From: Chloroflexota bacterium
GTDB taxonomy: Bacteria; Chloroflexota; Limnocylindria; QHBO01
Length of the DNA stretch: 14,181 nt
Direction: 5' to 3'
NCBI GenBank assembly: GCA_013694645.1
Contig: JACDBZ010000305.1
Coordinates: forward strand, 1-14,181
A model generated the notes under the pieces. That model made no database searches, was not told the DNA's origin, and was given only the letters and a program-made list of their open reading frames with translations. Both the position numbers and the translations under genes were made by a program. This document shows positions 1-6,869 of this stretch, in pieces; position 1 is the first letter of the stretch; each line of letters opens with the position of its first letter.

Positions 1-1163
1 CCGATCGGCTCCTCACCGACGTGGTTGGCGCCCCACAGGAGCAACCCGATCGGCGTGCTGAATGCAGGGTTGCCGACCTGGTCCATCAGGCCTCCGACAC
101 CCTGCGGCGAGCCGACCCGAACCGGCATCTCGAGCACGTCCCGGGCGAGCACCTCGGCGCCGCCGATCCGCGACCCGCCACCGGTGAGGACGGCGCCGGC
201 CGGCAACATGCCGGCGTGTCCGGAGCGCTTGACCTCCTCGCCGATGAGGCTGTAGATCTCGCTCATGCGCGCCTCGATGTATTCGGACAGCTTGCGGCGC
301 TGGATCGTCTGGCCGCCTGACTCTCCGAGGAGCGCGACATTGAGCAGCTCCTCCGGCTCGACCTCGGCCATGTTCGCCGTGCCGTGCTTGATCTTGATCT
401 CCTCGGCCAGGTTCAGCGAGGTGCGCAGGCCGATCGCGACATCGTTGGTCACGTTGATGCCACCGACCGGCAGCACGGCGGTGTGATACACGGCGCCGTC
501 GACGAAGATGGCGATGTCGGTTGTTCCGCCGCCGATATCGGCGACCAGCACGCCGAGCTCCTTCTCCGTATCGGTCAGCGTCGCCTCCGCGGCGGCCAGC
601 GAGCTGATCACCATCTCGTCGATCTGGACGCCCGACGTGATGACGCACTTGCTCAGGTTCTGGACCGATGTCGCCGCGCCGGCGACGATGTGCGTCTCCA
701 CCTCGAGCCGCACCGCGCTCATGCCCAGGGGATCCTTGATCCCCTCCTGTCCGTCGACGATGTAGCCGCGCGCCACCACGTGCAGCACCTCGCGGTTCGA
801 GGGCACCTGGACCGCCTTGGCGGCTTCGGTGGCGCGCGCCACATCCTCGCGGCTCACCTCGCGCTTATGCCCGGAGACGGCCACCACGCCACGCGAGTTC
901 TGGCTGCTGATGTGGCTGCCACCGACCGCCACGAAGGCTGAGCTGATCTTGTAGCCGGACAGGCGCTCCGCCTTCTCGACGCTCGAGGCGATCGAGTTCA
1001 CGGTCTGGTCGATATTGGCGACCATTCCCTTCTTCATCCCGACGGAGGGCGCAATGCCATAGCCGATGACGTTGACGTCACCGGATCGACCCACCTCGCC
1101 GATGAGCGTCGTGACCTTGGTCGTTCCCGCGTCGATGGCGACGAGGACTGCTTCGCGTTCCAA
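1..1163 (-). CDS. ftsA: Cell division protein FtsA, C-terminus cut by window edge
   Basis: Actin-like ATPase that tethers FtsZ filaments to the membrane and recruits later divisome proteins. The frame is open from a TTG at 1163 to the left edge, giving 387 residues; family members are usually a little over 400, so mainly the C-terminal tail with the membrane-binding helix is missing. Actin-fold nucleotide motifs are visible: DAGTTK near residues 11-16 (phosphate 1), DIGGGTTD near 209-216 (phosphate 2) and LTGGGSRIGG near 326-335 (adenosine). The TTG was chosen because AGGAGGT lies just upstream. An in-frame ATG at 1199 would add 12 residues (MARCGAPLTGGS) but has no clear ribosome binding site and lies inside a hairpin. 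It follows sbp by 51 bases. ftsZ would be expected next, outside the window. Identity is secure; the start is less so. Confidence 0.95.
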   Translation of the reverse strand, partial: MEREAVLVAIDAGTTKVTTLIGEVGRSGDVNVIGYGIAPSVGMKKGMVANIDQTVNSIASSVEKAERLSGYKISSAFVAVGGSHISSQNSRGVVAVSGHKREVSREDVARATEAAKAVQVPSNREVLHVVARGYIVDGQEGIKDPLGMSAVRLEVETHIVAGAATSVQNLSKCVITSGVQIDEMVISSLAAAEATLTDTEKELGVLVADIGGGTTDIAIFVDGAVYHTAVLPVGGINVTNDVAIGLRTSLNLAEEIKIKHGTANMAEVEPEELLNVALLGESGGQTIQRRKLSEYIEARMSEIYSLIGEEVKRSGHAGMLPAGAVLTGGGSRIGGAEVLARDVLEMPVRVGSPQGVGGLMDQVGNPAFSTPIGLLLWGANHVGEEPI

Positions 1164-1166
1164 GCT

Positions 1167-1173
1167 ACCTCCT
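1167..1173 (-). promoter_or_regulatory. Ribosome binding site of ftsA
   Basis: AGGAGGT on the minus strand, with AGGAGG four bases from the TTG at 1163. This strong site is the main reason to prefer the TTG over the upstream in-frame ATG at 1199. The spacing is rather short. Confidence 0.6.
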
Positions 1174-1177
1174 GTCA

Positions 1178-1199
1178 ATGGCGCGCCGCAGCGCGCCAT
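1178..1199 (-). other. Perfect 9-bp hairpin with UGCG loop between sbp and ftsA
   Basis: Read on the minus strand, ATGGCGCGC and GCGCGCCAT flank the four-base loop TGCG. The arms are perfectly complementary and extend outward by a G-U and a C-G pair. The loop fits the UNCG class with a closing C-G pair, known to be unusually stable in RNA. No U-run follows, so it is not a standard intrinsic terminator. It ends four bases before the ftsA ribosome binding site and holds a competing in-frame ATG in its 5' arm. A role in mRNA stability or ftsA translation is inference. Confidence 0.6.
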
Positions 1200-1214
1200 C
1201 GGTGCCGTCCGAGC

Positions 1215-1538
1215 CTACAGGAAGTGACGCCGGATCAACGCCACGTTCTGGAAGATGCGCAGGCCGAAGGCGAACAGGGCGACCAGGTACAGGTCGATGC
1301 CGAGCCGATCGCCCACGAAGGTGAGAGCCACCGCGACGAGGGCGTTGGTGATGAAGCCCGACAGGAAGATCCGGTTGTCGTAGTGGGCATCCAGCTCCGC
1401 GCGGATGGCGCCCAGCACCGAGTCGAGCCCGGCCAGGATGGCCACCGCCGAGTAGCGCGCCAGGTCCGGGCTCACATTGACGTTGAGCACGAGCCCCAGC
1501 GCGATGCCGAGCGCGAGACCGAGGAGCGGAAGCCACAT
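1215..1538 (-). CDS. sbp: Small basic protein Sbp (DUF1290 family)
   Basis: A 107-residue membrane protein of the DUF1290 family, found beside ftsQ/divIB and ftsA/ftsZ in Gram-positive-type clusters; its molecular role is not well defined. Recognised from the N-terminus MWLPLLGLALGIALG, the block AGLDSVLGAIRA (about 36-47) and the C-terminus with FAFGLRIFQNVALIRR (about 89-104), which closely match the Bacillus protein as I recall it. Hydrophobic segments lie near 2-20, 28-46, 57-75 and 80-98. The ATG at 1538 is preferred because relatives begin with MW-P; an ATG at 1562 would add eight residues (MLASVPSS). Neither has a good ribosome binding site. Stop is TAG. It lies 59 bases after ftsQ and before ftsA. 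Confidence 0.88.
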   Translation of the reverse strand: MWLPLLGLALGIALGLVLNVNVSPDLARYSAVAILAGLDSVLGAIRAELDAHYDNRIFLSGFITNALVAVALTFVGDRLGIDLYLVALFAFGLRIFQNVALIRRHFL

Positions 1539-1597
1539 GGAGCTTGGTACCGAAGCGAGCATCTCGACAAGCGAGGCGTCGCGTCACGGCACGCGTG

Positions 1598-2506
1598 TCA
1601 CCCCTTGGCACGGAAATATACCTTTCCCGGGTTGCGAGCATCCACCCATTCGATCTCCGCCTCGTCGCGAGTCGCAAAGAGCGTTCGAACCGCGGTCACC
1701 TGCCGCTCCAGCCGAGCCGCGGAGGCGGCCGCGGTTTCGTTGGGATCCATGCCGTACACGCCGAGCGCCAGCTCCCAGTCCGACACTCCGACCACCAGCC
1801 CGAACCCGAACTCGTCGTCGAGCCTCACGCTGATCCGCCCCGCGGTTGAGCCGAGCGCGACTGGATCCAGACGCGCCAGCTGCATGGCGGTGCGCAGGAG
1901 CCCGGCGGAGATGTGATCCCCGGGCGTCATCAGCCGCGACATGGAGCGCTCGTCGGCCACGTGCGGCAGCTCAGCCAGTGCGGCATCGAGCGCGATGTCA
2001 CGGGGAATGGCCGCGAAGAGGGTGCCATCGGCCGCTCCGAGAAGCCGGGCAGACGAGGTCTCCCAGACGAATGCCACCGCGTGCTCCTCGATCGCAACGT
2101 CCAGGTGTCCGGGGAGCGATGCGCTGATGGTCGCGCTCTGCACCGCCGGCAGCTGCTCGAGCCGCTCGAGCAGCGACCGGGTGTCAACGGCCAGCACGCT
2201 CGTCCCGCGCTGTCGGTCCAGGATGCGCTCGATATCGCGACTGGCGGTGAACTGCTCGCCCGCCCACGTGACCTCGGTGACCCGCAGCCACGGCCCGTTG
2301 AGCAGGGCCGTCAGGCCGGCCGCTACCGCCGCGGCTCCCAACCCGGCCATCACGCGTCGGATATTTGGCAGGCGTCCGCCGAGCCGTTGACGGAGCGGGA
2401 CGCCGGGGCGCTTCGCCTGACTCCCGCGCGGTTTCCCGCCGTTCCGCGAGGGCGTCGTCCGCGGCACTCGCCGCAAGCCCGGACGTGACCGCGACTTCAG
2501 CTTCAT
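1598..2506 (-). CDS. ftsQ: Cell division protein FtsQ/DivIB
   Basis: Single-pass divisome protein of 302 residues that, in the family, forms a complex with FtsL and FtsB/DivIC and helps control septal peptidoglycan synthesis. A strongly basic N-terminus (about 1-50, many Arg/Lys) is predicted to be cytoplasmic, followed by one membrane segment (about 53-70). Next comes an FtsQ-type POTRA region starting at WLRVTEVTWAG (about 73-83), with the LPAVQSATISASLPG stretch (about 119-133) typical of that domain, then a less conserved beta domain to the end. The ATG overlaps the ddl stop by four bases (ATGA), which supports the start and translational coupling. Sequence outside the POTRA domain is poorly conserved in this family, so the call rests on architecture and position. 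Confidence 0.9.
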   Translation of the reverse strand: MKLKSRSRPGLRRVPRTTPSRNGGKPRGSQAKRPGVPLRQRLGGRLPNIRRVMAGLGAAAVAAGLTALLNGPWLRVTEVTWAGEQFTASRDIERILDRQRGTSVLAVDTRSLLERLEQLPAVQSATISASLPGHLDVAIEEHAVAFVWETSSARLLGAADGTLFAAIPRDIALDAALAELPHVADERSMSRLMTPGDHISAGLLRTAMQLARLDPVALGSTAGRISVRLDDEFGFGLVVGVSDWELALGVYGMDPNETAAASAARLERQVTAVRTLFATRDEAEIEWVDARNPGKVYFRAKG

Positions 2507-3615
2507 CGGTCCCGCTGCTGAGCAAGCTCGATGAGCCGGGCGATGAGCGTGTCGAAGGGCAGACCGGCGAGCTCTGCCTGCTTCGGATACATGCTCGTGT
2601 TCGTGAATCCAGGCAGCGTGTTCATCTCGCTGATGTATGCCTCGTGCGCGGTGACGAGAAAGTCGACGCGTGCGAGGCCCGCGCAGTCCACGGCCCGATA
2701 CGCCGCCAGCGAGAGCTCCTTCAGTCGCGCTGCCAGATCGGCATCGACATGCGCGCGCGGCTCGACCGAGGCCAACCCCTCCACGTATTTCGCCTCGTAG
2801 TCGTAAAACTCGTGCGAGGAGCGCACCTCGCCGGGCTCAAAGACGATCGGATCGTCATTGCCCAGGACGCCGCACTCGAGCTCCCTCGCATTCTCCACGT
2901 AGCGCTCGACGATCACCTTGCTGTCATGGCTGAAGGCCTCTGCCAGGGCGTCGGGCAGCTCGTCTGCGGTATGAACGAGGCTCATCCCCACGCTGCTGCC
3001 GAGCCGGGCCGGCTTGACGACCGCTCGATCGCCGATCGTCTCCGCCGCCTCGCGCACCACGTGTGCCGGCTGACGCTCCCAGGCCGCACGACGAAACCAG
3101 ACCGATTCGACGACGGGCAGGTCGTGCCCGCGCATGAGATCTTTGAAGACGACCTTGTCCATGGCGATCGCACTGGCCAGCACTCCCGCACCCACGTACG
3201 GTATTCCGGCCAGCTCCAGAAACCCCTGGAGGGTGCCGTCCTCACCGTACGGGCCGTGAACCACCAGGAACGCCACGTCGATGGCGTCGGCCAGCGACCG
3301 CACCGCAACGGGCGGCGCAACCGCCCGAGGATCGGCACTCACGGGCAGGAGCGCGTCGTGGTGGCTCCGCAGGTGCTCAACCTCCTCCGCGGGCGTCAGG
3401 GCGCCGAGGATGCCGGCCAGCGATCGCGATCCCAGCTCCGGCGCGGGCCCGCTCGGCAACAGCCAGCGGCCCTCGCGATCGATGTAGACGAGAAACGGCT
3501 CGAAGCGGCTGCGGTCGATGGCCCGAAGCACGGATTCGGCCGAGGCAACGCTGACCTCGTGCTCGGCCGAACGACCGCCGGCGAAGATACCGACCCGCAG
3601 GCGTCGATCGTTCAT
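2503..3615 (-). CDS. ddl: D-alanine--D-alanine ligase
   Basis: ATP-grasp ligase that joins two D-alanines to make the dipeptide added by MurF. 370 residues. Motifs: GGRSAEHEVS (about 13-22) and HGPYGEDGTLQG (about 120-131) in the N-terminal part, the nucleotide-binding KPARLGSSVG (about 201-210), RVDFL (about 316-320), and the metal- and substrate-binding ISEMNTLPGFTNTSMYPK (about 328-345). The YDYEAKY segment (about 271-277) is typical of D-Ala-D-Ala rather than D-Ala-D-lactate ligases, so I infer ordinary D-Ala-D-Ala termini. The ATG at 3615 overlaps the murB stop (ATGA). An upstream start at 3639 would add eight residues inside murB and is less likely. The gene ends in a four-base overlap with ftsQ. 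Confidence 0.96.
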   Translation of the reverse strand: MNDRRLRVGIFAGGRSAEHEVSVASAESVLRAIDRSRFEPFLVYIDREGRWLLPSGPAPELGSRSLAGILGALTPAEEVEHLRSHHDALLPVSADPRAVAPPVAVRSLADAIDVAFLVVHGPYGEDGTLQGFLELAGIPYVGAGVLASAIAMDKVVFKDLMRGHDLPVVESVWFRRAAWERQPAHVVREAAETIGDRAVVKPARLGSSVGMSLVHTADELPDALAEAFSHDSKVIVERYVENARELECGVLGNDDPIVFEPGEVRSSHEFYDYEAKYVEGLASVEPRAHVDADLAARLKELSLAAYRAVDCAGLARVDFLVTAHEAYISEMNTLPGFTNTSMYPKQAELAGLPFDTLIARLIELAQQRDR

Positions 3616-4568
3616 GCGCCGGCCACTTCGCGGCCCCACTCGCCGACGAACTCGATCTCATACTGGAGCTCGACGCCGTGCGTATCGGCCACGACGCTTC
3701 GAACGTGGTCGCCCAGCGAGCGGACGTCGGCCGCCGATCCGCCGCGATCGAGAACGATGAAATTCGCGTGCAGCGTGCTCACCTGGGCGGTTCCGATCCG
3801 GTATCCCTTCAGGCCTGCGGCATCGATCAGCCTGCCCGCATGGTCGTCAGGTGGGTTGCGGAAGACGCTGCCCGCGTTCTGATCGGCAAGCGGCTGGGTC
3901 GCCGCGCGCTGCGCCTGGTTGGCGGCGACGCGCGCCGCGATGTCCACGCCGTCGCCACCCGCCAACCCGATGACCGCCCCGAGCACGATCTCGCCGCTCG
4001 CCTTGAACCGCGAGTCGCGGTAGCGGAACGCACATCCGGCGTTCTCAAGCGTCACGACACCGCTGGCCGCGCTCCATGCGTCGACGCTGAGCACGACGTC
4101 CCTCATCTCTCCGCCGTGCGCCCCCGCATTCGCCCAGATGGCACCACCGACACTGCCCGGGATGCTGATTCCGAATTCGATACCCGTCAGCGCGGCCGCC
4201 GTGCAACGCTTGACGAGGGTCGCCATGGCGGCACCCGACGCGGCCCGCACGAGATCGCCGTCGATCTCCATGTCATCCGCGCGGTTCCTGATGACCAGGC
4301 CGCGGATCCCGGCATCCGCCACGACGATATCGCTGCCCTTGCCCAGCACCGCAACCGGCACGCCGGCGCCGTGCGCCACGTTGAGCGCCGCGACCAGCTC
4401 GTCTGCTGTTGTCGCCGTCGTCAGCCGATCGGCTGCGCCGCCCACCCGGAGGGTTGTCAGGGGGCCGAGCGGGACATCGGGTTCCAGACGGATCCCACGC
4501 TCCTCCGCCAGCCGATCGAGCAGCAGGAGCTGCTCCGCCAGCGAACCCGAACGACGGGCCGAGGCCAT
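3612..4568 (-). CDS. murB: UDP-N-acetylenolpyruvoylglucosamine reductase
   Basis: FAD-dependent, NADPH-using enzyme that converts UDP-GlcNAc-enolpyruvate to UDP-MurNAc in the cytoplasm. 318 residues. The FAD domain carries LGKGSDIVVADAGIRG (about 75-90) and GIEFGISIPGSVGGAIWANAGAH by its position around 129-151. The type II signature YRDSRF is at about 183-188, and the catalytic serine lies in NAGSVFRNP (Ser at about 234). LIDAAGLKGYRIG (247-259) and HANFIV (267-272) follow, and the expected C-terminal Glu is near 304-306. The ATG at 4568 shares one base with the murG stop (TGATG); a GTG at 4571 would add one Met in a four-base overlap. It directly follows murG, where murC stands in many clusters. 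Confidence 0.96.
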   Translation of the reverse strand: MASARRSGSLAEQLLLLDRLAEERGIRLEPDVPLGPLTTLRVGGAADRLTTATTADELVAALNVAHGAGVPVAVLGKGSDIVVADAGIRGLVIRNRADDMEIDGDLVRAASGAAMATLVKRCTAAALTGIEFGISIPGSVGGAIWANAGAHGGEMRDVVLSVDAWSAASGVVTLENAGCAFRYRDSRFKASGEIVLGAVIGLAGGDGVDIAARVAANQAQRAATQPLADQNAGSVFRNPPDDHAGRLIDAAGLKGYRIGTAQVSTLHANFIVLDRGGSAADVRSLGDHVRSVVADTHGVELQYEIEFVGEWGREVAGA

Positions 4569-5698
4569 CACGACGAGAGGGTCGACGGCAGCGGACCGCC
4601 CTCCGCGAGCGCCACGAGCTCATCGGCGAGAACGCGGGCGGCGTGCGGAAGGCCGAGACGGCGCGCCGCACCGGCCATCGCGCGGCGGCGATCGTCGTCG
4701 AGCAGCGCCCCCGTCTCGGCCAGCAGACGCGCTGCCGTGAGCTCGTCATCCGGGAGCTCAACGGCGGCGCCCTCGTCCACGAGGTAGCGCGCGTTGTAAC
4801 GCTGATGGGCGCCGGCGTACGGGTACGGAACCAGGATCGATGGGACGCCGGCCGCGGCGAGCTCGGCGCAGGTCGACGATCCCGCTCGACCAACGACGAG
4901 ATCCGCGGCAACCAGCGCGTCGGCCATGCGGTCGGTCAGGAAGGGCTCGGCGGTGTACCGCGACCGGAGCGCATCGGGCAGCGCCTGTCGCGCAGCGCCG
5001 GCATCGGCCATGCCGTCCTCGCCTGCCACGTGCAGAACGTGCCAGTCGACGGCGAGCTGCGGCAGGGCCCCGACGACGGCCGCATTCATGCGTGCCACCG
5101 CCTGCGACCCACCGAAGACCACCAGCAGACGATCCCCTGGATCGAGCCCGAACGAGTGGCGGGCCGCGCCGCGGTCGATCCCTTCGAACGAGCGGATGGG
5201 CGTGCCGGAGACGAAGCTGTTGCCGGGGAATGCCTCGAGTGTCGGCGGGAAGCTGACCGCCACCCGGGTGGCGAAGCGGCCGATGGCGCGGGTCGCGCGC
5301 CCCGGCTGCACGTTGCCCTCCCAGACCAGGGTCGGAACGCCGCGCGCCCGGGCGGCGAACACCAGCGGCAGGGCGAGGTAGCCACCGGTCGTGAAGAGGG
5401 CCGCTGGTCGCAGGCGGCCGAGCAGCCACCACGCCTGTGGCACCGATGCCGCGAGCCGAGCCGGATCGAGAACGGTATGGACCGACAGTCCCGCCGAGCG
5501 CAGCGACCGCACGATGAGCTCGTGATAGCGAAGCTGCCCACGCATCGCGTGATCGGCAACGAGCCTGCGCTCGAAGCCGCGCACACCGCCGATGTAGTCG
5601 AGCTCACCGCCGGGCCGAGCGTCGCGCAGTGCCCGCGCGACGGCCAGCGCGGGGTAGATGTGCCCGCCGGTCCCGCCGCCCGATACCGAATACCGCAT
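4568..5698 (-). CDS. murG: Lipid II synthase MurG (UDP-GlcNAc transferase)
   Basis: Peripheral membrane GT28-type glycosyltransferase that adds GlcNAc to lipid I, giving lipid II on the inner face of the membrane. 376 residues. Visible motifs: GGGTGGHIYPAL (about 7-18), TTGGYLALP (about 103-111), the second Gly-rich loop VFGGSQA (about 194-200), and the UDP-GlcNAc site GRAGSSTCAEL (about 270-280) followed by ILVPYPYAGAHQRYNA (about 288-303). The segment that usually reads HEQNAVPG is WEGNVQPG here (about 126-133), a notable substitution. The start is fixed by the N-terminal Gly-rich loop. The first 95 bases overlap the end of ftsW in another frame. Confidence 0.96.
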   Translation of the reverse strand: MRYSVSGGGTGGHIYPALAVARALRDARPGGELDYIGGVRGFERRLVADHAMRGQLRYHELIVRSLRSAGLSVHTVLDPARLAASVPQAWWLLGRLRPAALFTTGGYLALPLVFAARARGVPTLVWEGNVQPGRATRAIGRFATRVAVSFPPTLEAFPGNSFVSGTPIRSFEGIDRGAARHSFGLDPGDRLLVVFGGSQAVARMNAAVVGALPQLAVDWHVLHVAGEDGMADAGAARQALPDALRSRYTAEPFLTDRMADALVAADLVVGRAGSSTCAELAAAGVPSILVPYPYAGAHQRYNARYLVDEGAAVELPDDELTAARLLAETGALLDDDRRRAMAGAARRLGLPHAARVLADELVALAEGGPLPSTLSS

Positions 5699-6869
5699 CG
5701 CGCAATGATCCTGTCTGACTAGTCTCGCGGCTGATCGACAGCAGGATGCCGACCGAAACGAGGTTGATGGTCAACGCCGAACCACCGGCGCTGATGAATG
5801 GAAGTGGGATGCCGGTCACCGGCATGAGCGCGGTGACGACCATCATGTTGATCAGCGCCTGGACGACGAGCCATGTCGTGATTCCACAGGCCAGCAGTCC
5901 GGAGAACGTGTCGGGGGCGGTGATCGCGATCCGGTATCCCTGGTAGGCGACCACGACGAAGAGCGCCACCACCGTCAGGGTCCCGACCAGTCCCCACTCC
6001 TCGCCGATGATGGCGAAGATGAAGTCGGTCGACGGTGCCGGCAGGTAGAGGTATTTCTGCTTGCTCTCGCCAAGGCCGAGCCCGGTGACGCCTCCCAGCG
6101 CCAGTGCGAACAGGGCCTGGACGCTGTTGTAGCCCGCCCCGAGTGGATCGCCGAACGGGTCCAGGAAGCTCTGGATCCGCTGCATCTGGTAGCTCGTGCT
6201 GGTCACCATCATCCACGCCGCAGCGAGGACGGCCGATCCGATTGCGCCGATGTACAGGAGGTTCGCTCCCGCCATGAAGAAGACACTGCCGGCGGCGACG
6301 ACGTAGACGCCCGCCGTCCCGAGGTCCGGCTCCATGGCGATCAGGACGAAGCCGGGCAGGATCAGCAGGGCAAACGGGACGAGCCCGTTCCAGAGCGATG
6401 CGGCCTCCTTCCCGCGCCGGTCCAGCCAGTGCGCGAGGTAGAGGACGACCGCCAGCTTCGCGAACTCGGCAGGCTGGAGCGATCCGACCCCGGGGACGAC
6501 GATCCAGCGACGCGAGCCGTTGATCTCCGAGCCGATGCCGGGAATGAGAACGGCCACCAGCAGGGCCAGCGTGATCACGAAGGTCGGAATGGCCAGGTAC
6601 CGAAGGTGGCGGAAGTCGACCCGACTCGCAACCAGCAGTCCCGTCAGCCCGAGCACCGCCCACACGATCTGCTCGAGTCCCTGCGCCGCCGGATCCGCGC
6701 TGTTGAAATAGGACCGCACGCTCGAGGCCGAATAGACCATCACGATCCCGATGGCCGTGAGGGCCATTACCGCCAGCAGGAGCGCGTATGCCGGCTCGTG
6801 GCGCTCCCGGCGCACACCGCCGCGCACCGCCGTCCGACGGCTGGTCATCGTTGCAGCCGCGACGCTCAT
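5604..6869 (-). CDS. ftsW: Septal peptidoglycan glycosyltransferase FtsW (SEDS family)
   Basis: Multi-pass SEDS protein that polymerises lipid II at the septum with its class B partner FtsI. 421 residues with about ten hydrophobic segments from residue 28 to 380. Family motifs: NGSRRWI (117-123), LQPAEFAKL (131-139), EPDLGTA (180-186), the extracellular-loop block PSTDFIFAIIGEE (279-291) whose Asp282 aligns with the proposed catalytic Asp, and TGIPLPFISAGGSA (352-365), where an Ala replaces the usual Tyr. ATG overlaps the murD stop (ATGA). SEDS conservation ends near ISR (about 379-381); a basic 40-residue tail follows, encoded over the murG start, and may not be functional. FtsW rather than RodA is inferred from context. 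Confidence 0.95.
   Translation of the reverse strand: MSVAAATMTSRRTAVRGGVRRERHEPAYALLLAVMALTAIGIVMVYSASSVRSYFNSADPAAQGLEQIVWAVLGLTGLLVASRVDFRHLRYLAIPTFVITLALLVAVLIPGIGSEINGSRRWIVVPGVGSLQPAEFAKLAVVLYLAHWLDRRGKEAASLWNGLVPFALLILPGFVLIAMEPDLGTAGVYVVAAGSVFFMAGANLLYIGAIGSAVLAAAWMMVTSTSYQMQRIQSFLDPFGDPLGAGYNSVQALFALALGGVTGLGLGESKQKYLYLPAPSTDFIFAIIGEEWGLVGTLTVVALFVVVAYQGYRIAITAPDTFSGLLACGITTWLVVQALINMMVVTALMPVTGIPLPFISAGGSALTINLVSVGILLSISRETSQTGSLRDAVFGIGRRDRRAHLPRAGRRAGTARRSARR

Noticed and set aside
13..648. Minus-strand ORF of 211 codons at the left edge
   Set aside because: It is a shadow of ftsA; the true frame has the actin-fold motifs.
1178..1199. sbp-ftsA hairpin as an intrinsic terminator
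   Set aside because: No U-tract follows and the ftsA ribosome binding site begins four bases later, so termination is unlikely.
1165..1677. Minus-strand ORF of 170 codons spanning the ftsQ end and sbp
   Set aside because: It overlaps two recognised genes in another frame and has an Arg-rich composition typical of a shadow frame.
2365..3882. Long plus-strand ORF of 505 codons over ddl and murB, with others like it over murB/murG and mraY
   Set aside because: These lie opposite clear conserved genes, have Arg/His/Asp-rich translations without recognisable domains, and are expected in high-GC DNA where stops are rare.
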